Positions 63,319 through 64,000 of a stretch of 64,000 nucleotides of DNA are shown piece after piece. Position 1 is the first letter of the stretch; each line of letters begins with the position of its first letter. The position numbers were made by a program, and so were the translations under genes. The notes below the pieces were generated by a model. That model ran no database searches, had not been told where the DNA came from, and saw nothing but the letters and a program-made list of their open reading frames with translations. Source of the stretch: Metalysinibacillus jejuensis (lineage in GTDB: Bacteria; Bacillota; Bacilli; Bacillales_A; Planococcaceae); assembly GCF_003057615.1 (NCBI RefSeq), contig NZ_QAFW01000009.1:1-64000 (forward strand). The letters are read 5' to 3'.

Positions 63319-64000
63319 TTAGCTAGCGCCAATTTGTAATTTCTTTTGAAGCTTATCTTCACTAAAAATCCAACCTGTGTAAGACGTTACGACATTATTA
63401 GCCTCGTCCATATGCGCTACAGCAACGAAAGGGTAGCGATTATCACTACGGTAGCGTAGATCAATTAGGCGTACTTCTGTCAAACCATTTTCTAGTTCAC
63501 TAATTTCCCAGCGATACAGCGGAGAAAAGGATAAAAAAGAATCAAGGTTACTATCCTTAAGAGCTGCTTGTACCATTGGTGTTTGTGGAATAGGATGAAT
63601 TTTAAATTTATCATAAATGGTTACAGAGCGACGATATGCACGACCCACATAATAGTGAGTGTCAGAAGCAGCGGCTACTCGCCACTCAAAGAAACGCATA
63701 GTAGGCGCTACAATAACAAAATTTTCGTCTTGAATAACAGAATGTACCGCGTGTTTAACCGCTTTTTGAAGTGCAAAACGCACGATGTAATAGCCGATAA
63801 TAATAACGTACATGATACTAAAAGTAATAACAGGATTAGCCCCAAAAGCCCAAAAAAGTAAGCCGAAGCAATGAATCCCAAAAATAATAGGGTCAAAGGT
63901 GTTAATAACGCCTAAGGCAACCCATTTTTTAGAGAACGGACGCAAGGCTTGTGTACCGTAAGCGTTAAAGATGTCGACAAATACATGTAAGAACACGGCT
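63319..64000 (-). CDS. YfhP family metal-dependent hydrolase, 5' part outside the window
   Basis: The frame is open to the window edge, so the N-terminus is missing. The visible 225 residues include the membrane-associated FLHVFVDIFNAYGTQALRPF block of the YfhP (DUF457-like) family, two membrane helices (IIFGIHCFGLLFWAFG and FSIMYVIIIGYYIVRF) and a soluble C-terminal domain (HYYVGRAYRRSVTIYDKF, WEISELENGLTEVRLIDLRYR). Conserved His residues of the hydrolase core would lie mostly in the missing part. It converges with the recX-yfhJ operon, and yfhP near recX is a known Bacillales order. Confidence 0.85.
   Translation of the reverse strand, partial: AVFLHVFVDIFNAYGTQALRPFSKKWVALGVINTFDPIIFGIHCFGLLFWAFGANPVITFSIMYVIIIGYYIVRFALQKAVKHAVHSVIQDENFVIVAPTMRFFEWRVAAASDTHYYVGRAYRRSVTIYDKFKIHPIPQTPMVQAALKDSNLDSFLSFSPLYRWEISELENGLTEVRLIDLRYRSDNRYPFVAVAHMDEANNVVTSYTGWIFSEDKLQKKLQIGAS

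Overview
The window comes from a low-GC Gram-positive bacterium of the order Bacillales, most likely family Planococcaceae (Lysinibacillus/Kurthia-like). The core gene order and families are typical of Bacillales: recX-yfhH-yfhJ-yfhP, tldD-tldE, sbcD-sbcC, map, motA-motB, a PerR-box-controlled PfeT/ZosA-type ATPase. A three-gene cluster (synthetase of the asparagine-synthase family, ATP-grasp ligase, Asp/Glu racemase) looks like machinery for a D-aspartate peptidoglycan cross-bridge, which is characteristic of Lysinibacillus and Kurthia. The genus assignment is inference; no rRNA gene is present.

Region 1 (1-8.6 kb) is a defence island. It holds a 5'-truncated type I specificity gene (hsdS), a 39-codon relic of an hsdR gene, a SIR2-domain gene, and then a complete hsdR with its own promoter region. 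A small HTH protein and a two-gene HTH-DUF3800 unit follow.

Region 2 (8.7-20.8 kb) is an acquired multidrug-resistance island bounded by a perfect 34-bp direct repeat (8710-8743 and 20761-20794). It carries three serine-recombinase-family genes (two degenerate, one complete), a DUF1413 gene with a palindromic operator, a nucleotidyltransferase, a SAM methyltransferase, aadE, a phosphoribosyltransferase and spw. After these come relics (IS21-like end, 3' end of a mobile rumA-type methyltransferase gene, a second copy of the integrase 3' end) and the lsa(E)-lnu(B) pair. lsa(E) is preceded by a leader with a short peptide and mutually exclusive terminator/antiterminator pairings.

Region 3 (20.8-64 kb) is ordinary chromosome: two lipoproteins, two chemoreceptors (one globin-coupled with a degenerate zinc-binding domain), a MacAB-like efflux operon, the cross-bridge cluster, a DEAD-box helicase, an M29 aminopeptidase, SbcCD, methionine aminopeptidase, PPK2, carbonic anhydrase, flagellar stator, RNase H, TldD/TldE, a TetR-SMR efflux unit, class I fumarase, a PerR-controlled metal ATPase, RlmCD-type methyltransferase and RecX. 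Three small genes (49, 45 and 51 codons) lie between the larger ones. The yfhP gene is cut by the window end.

The observations most worth following up are the synthetase whose glutaminase site is degraded although it sits in the D-Asp cluster, the SIR2 gene bracketed by duplicated hsdR 5' ends, the HTH-DUF3800 unit, the lsa(E) attenuator, the exact PerR box, and the boundaries and internal repeats of the resistance island.
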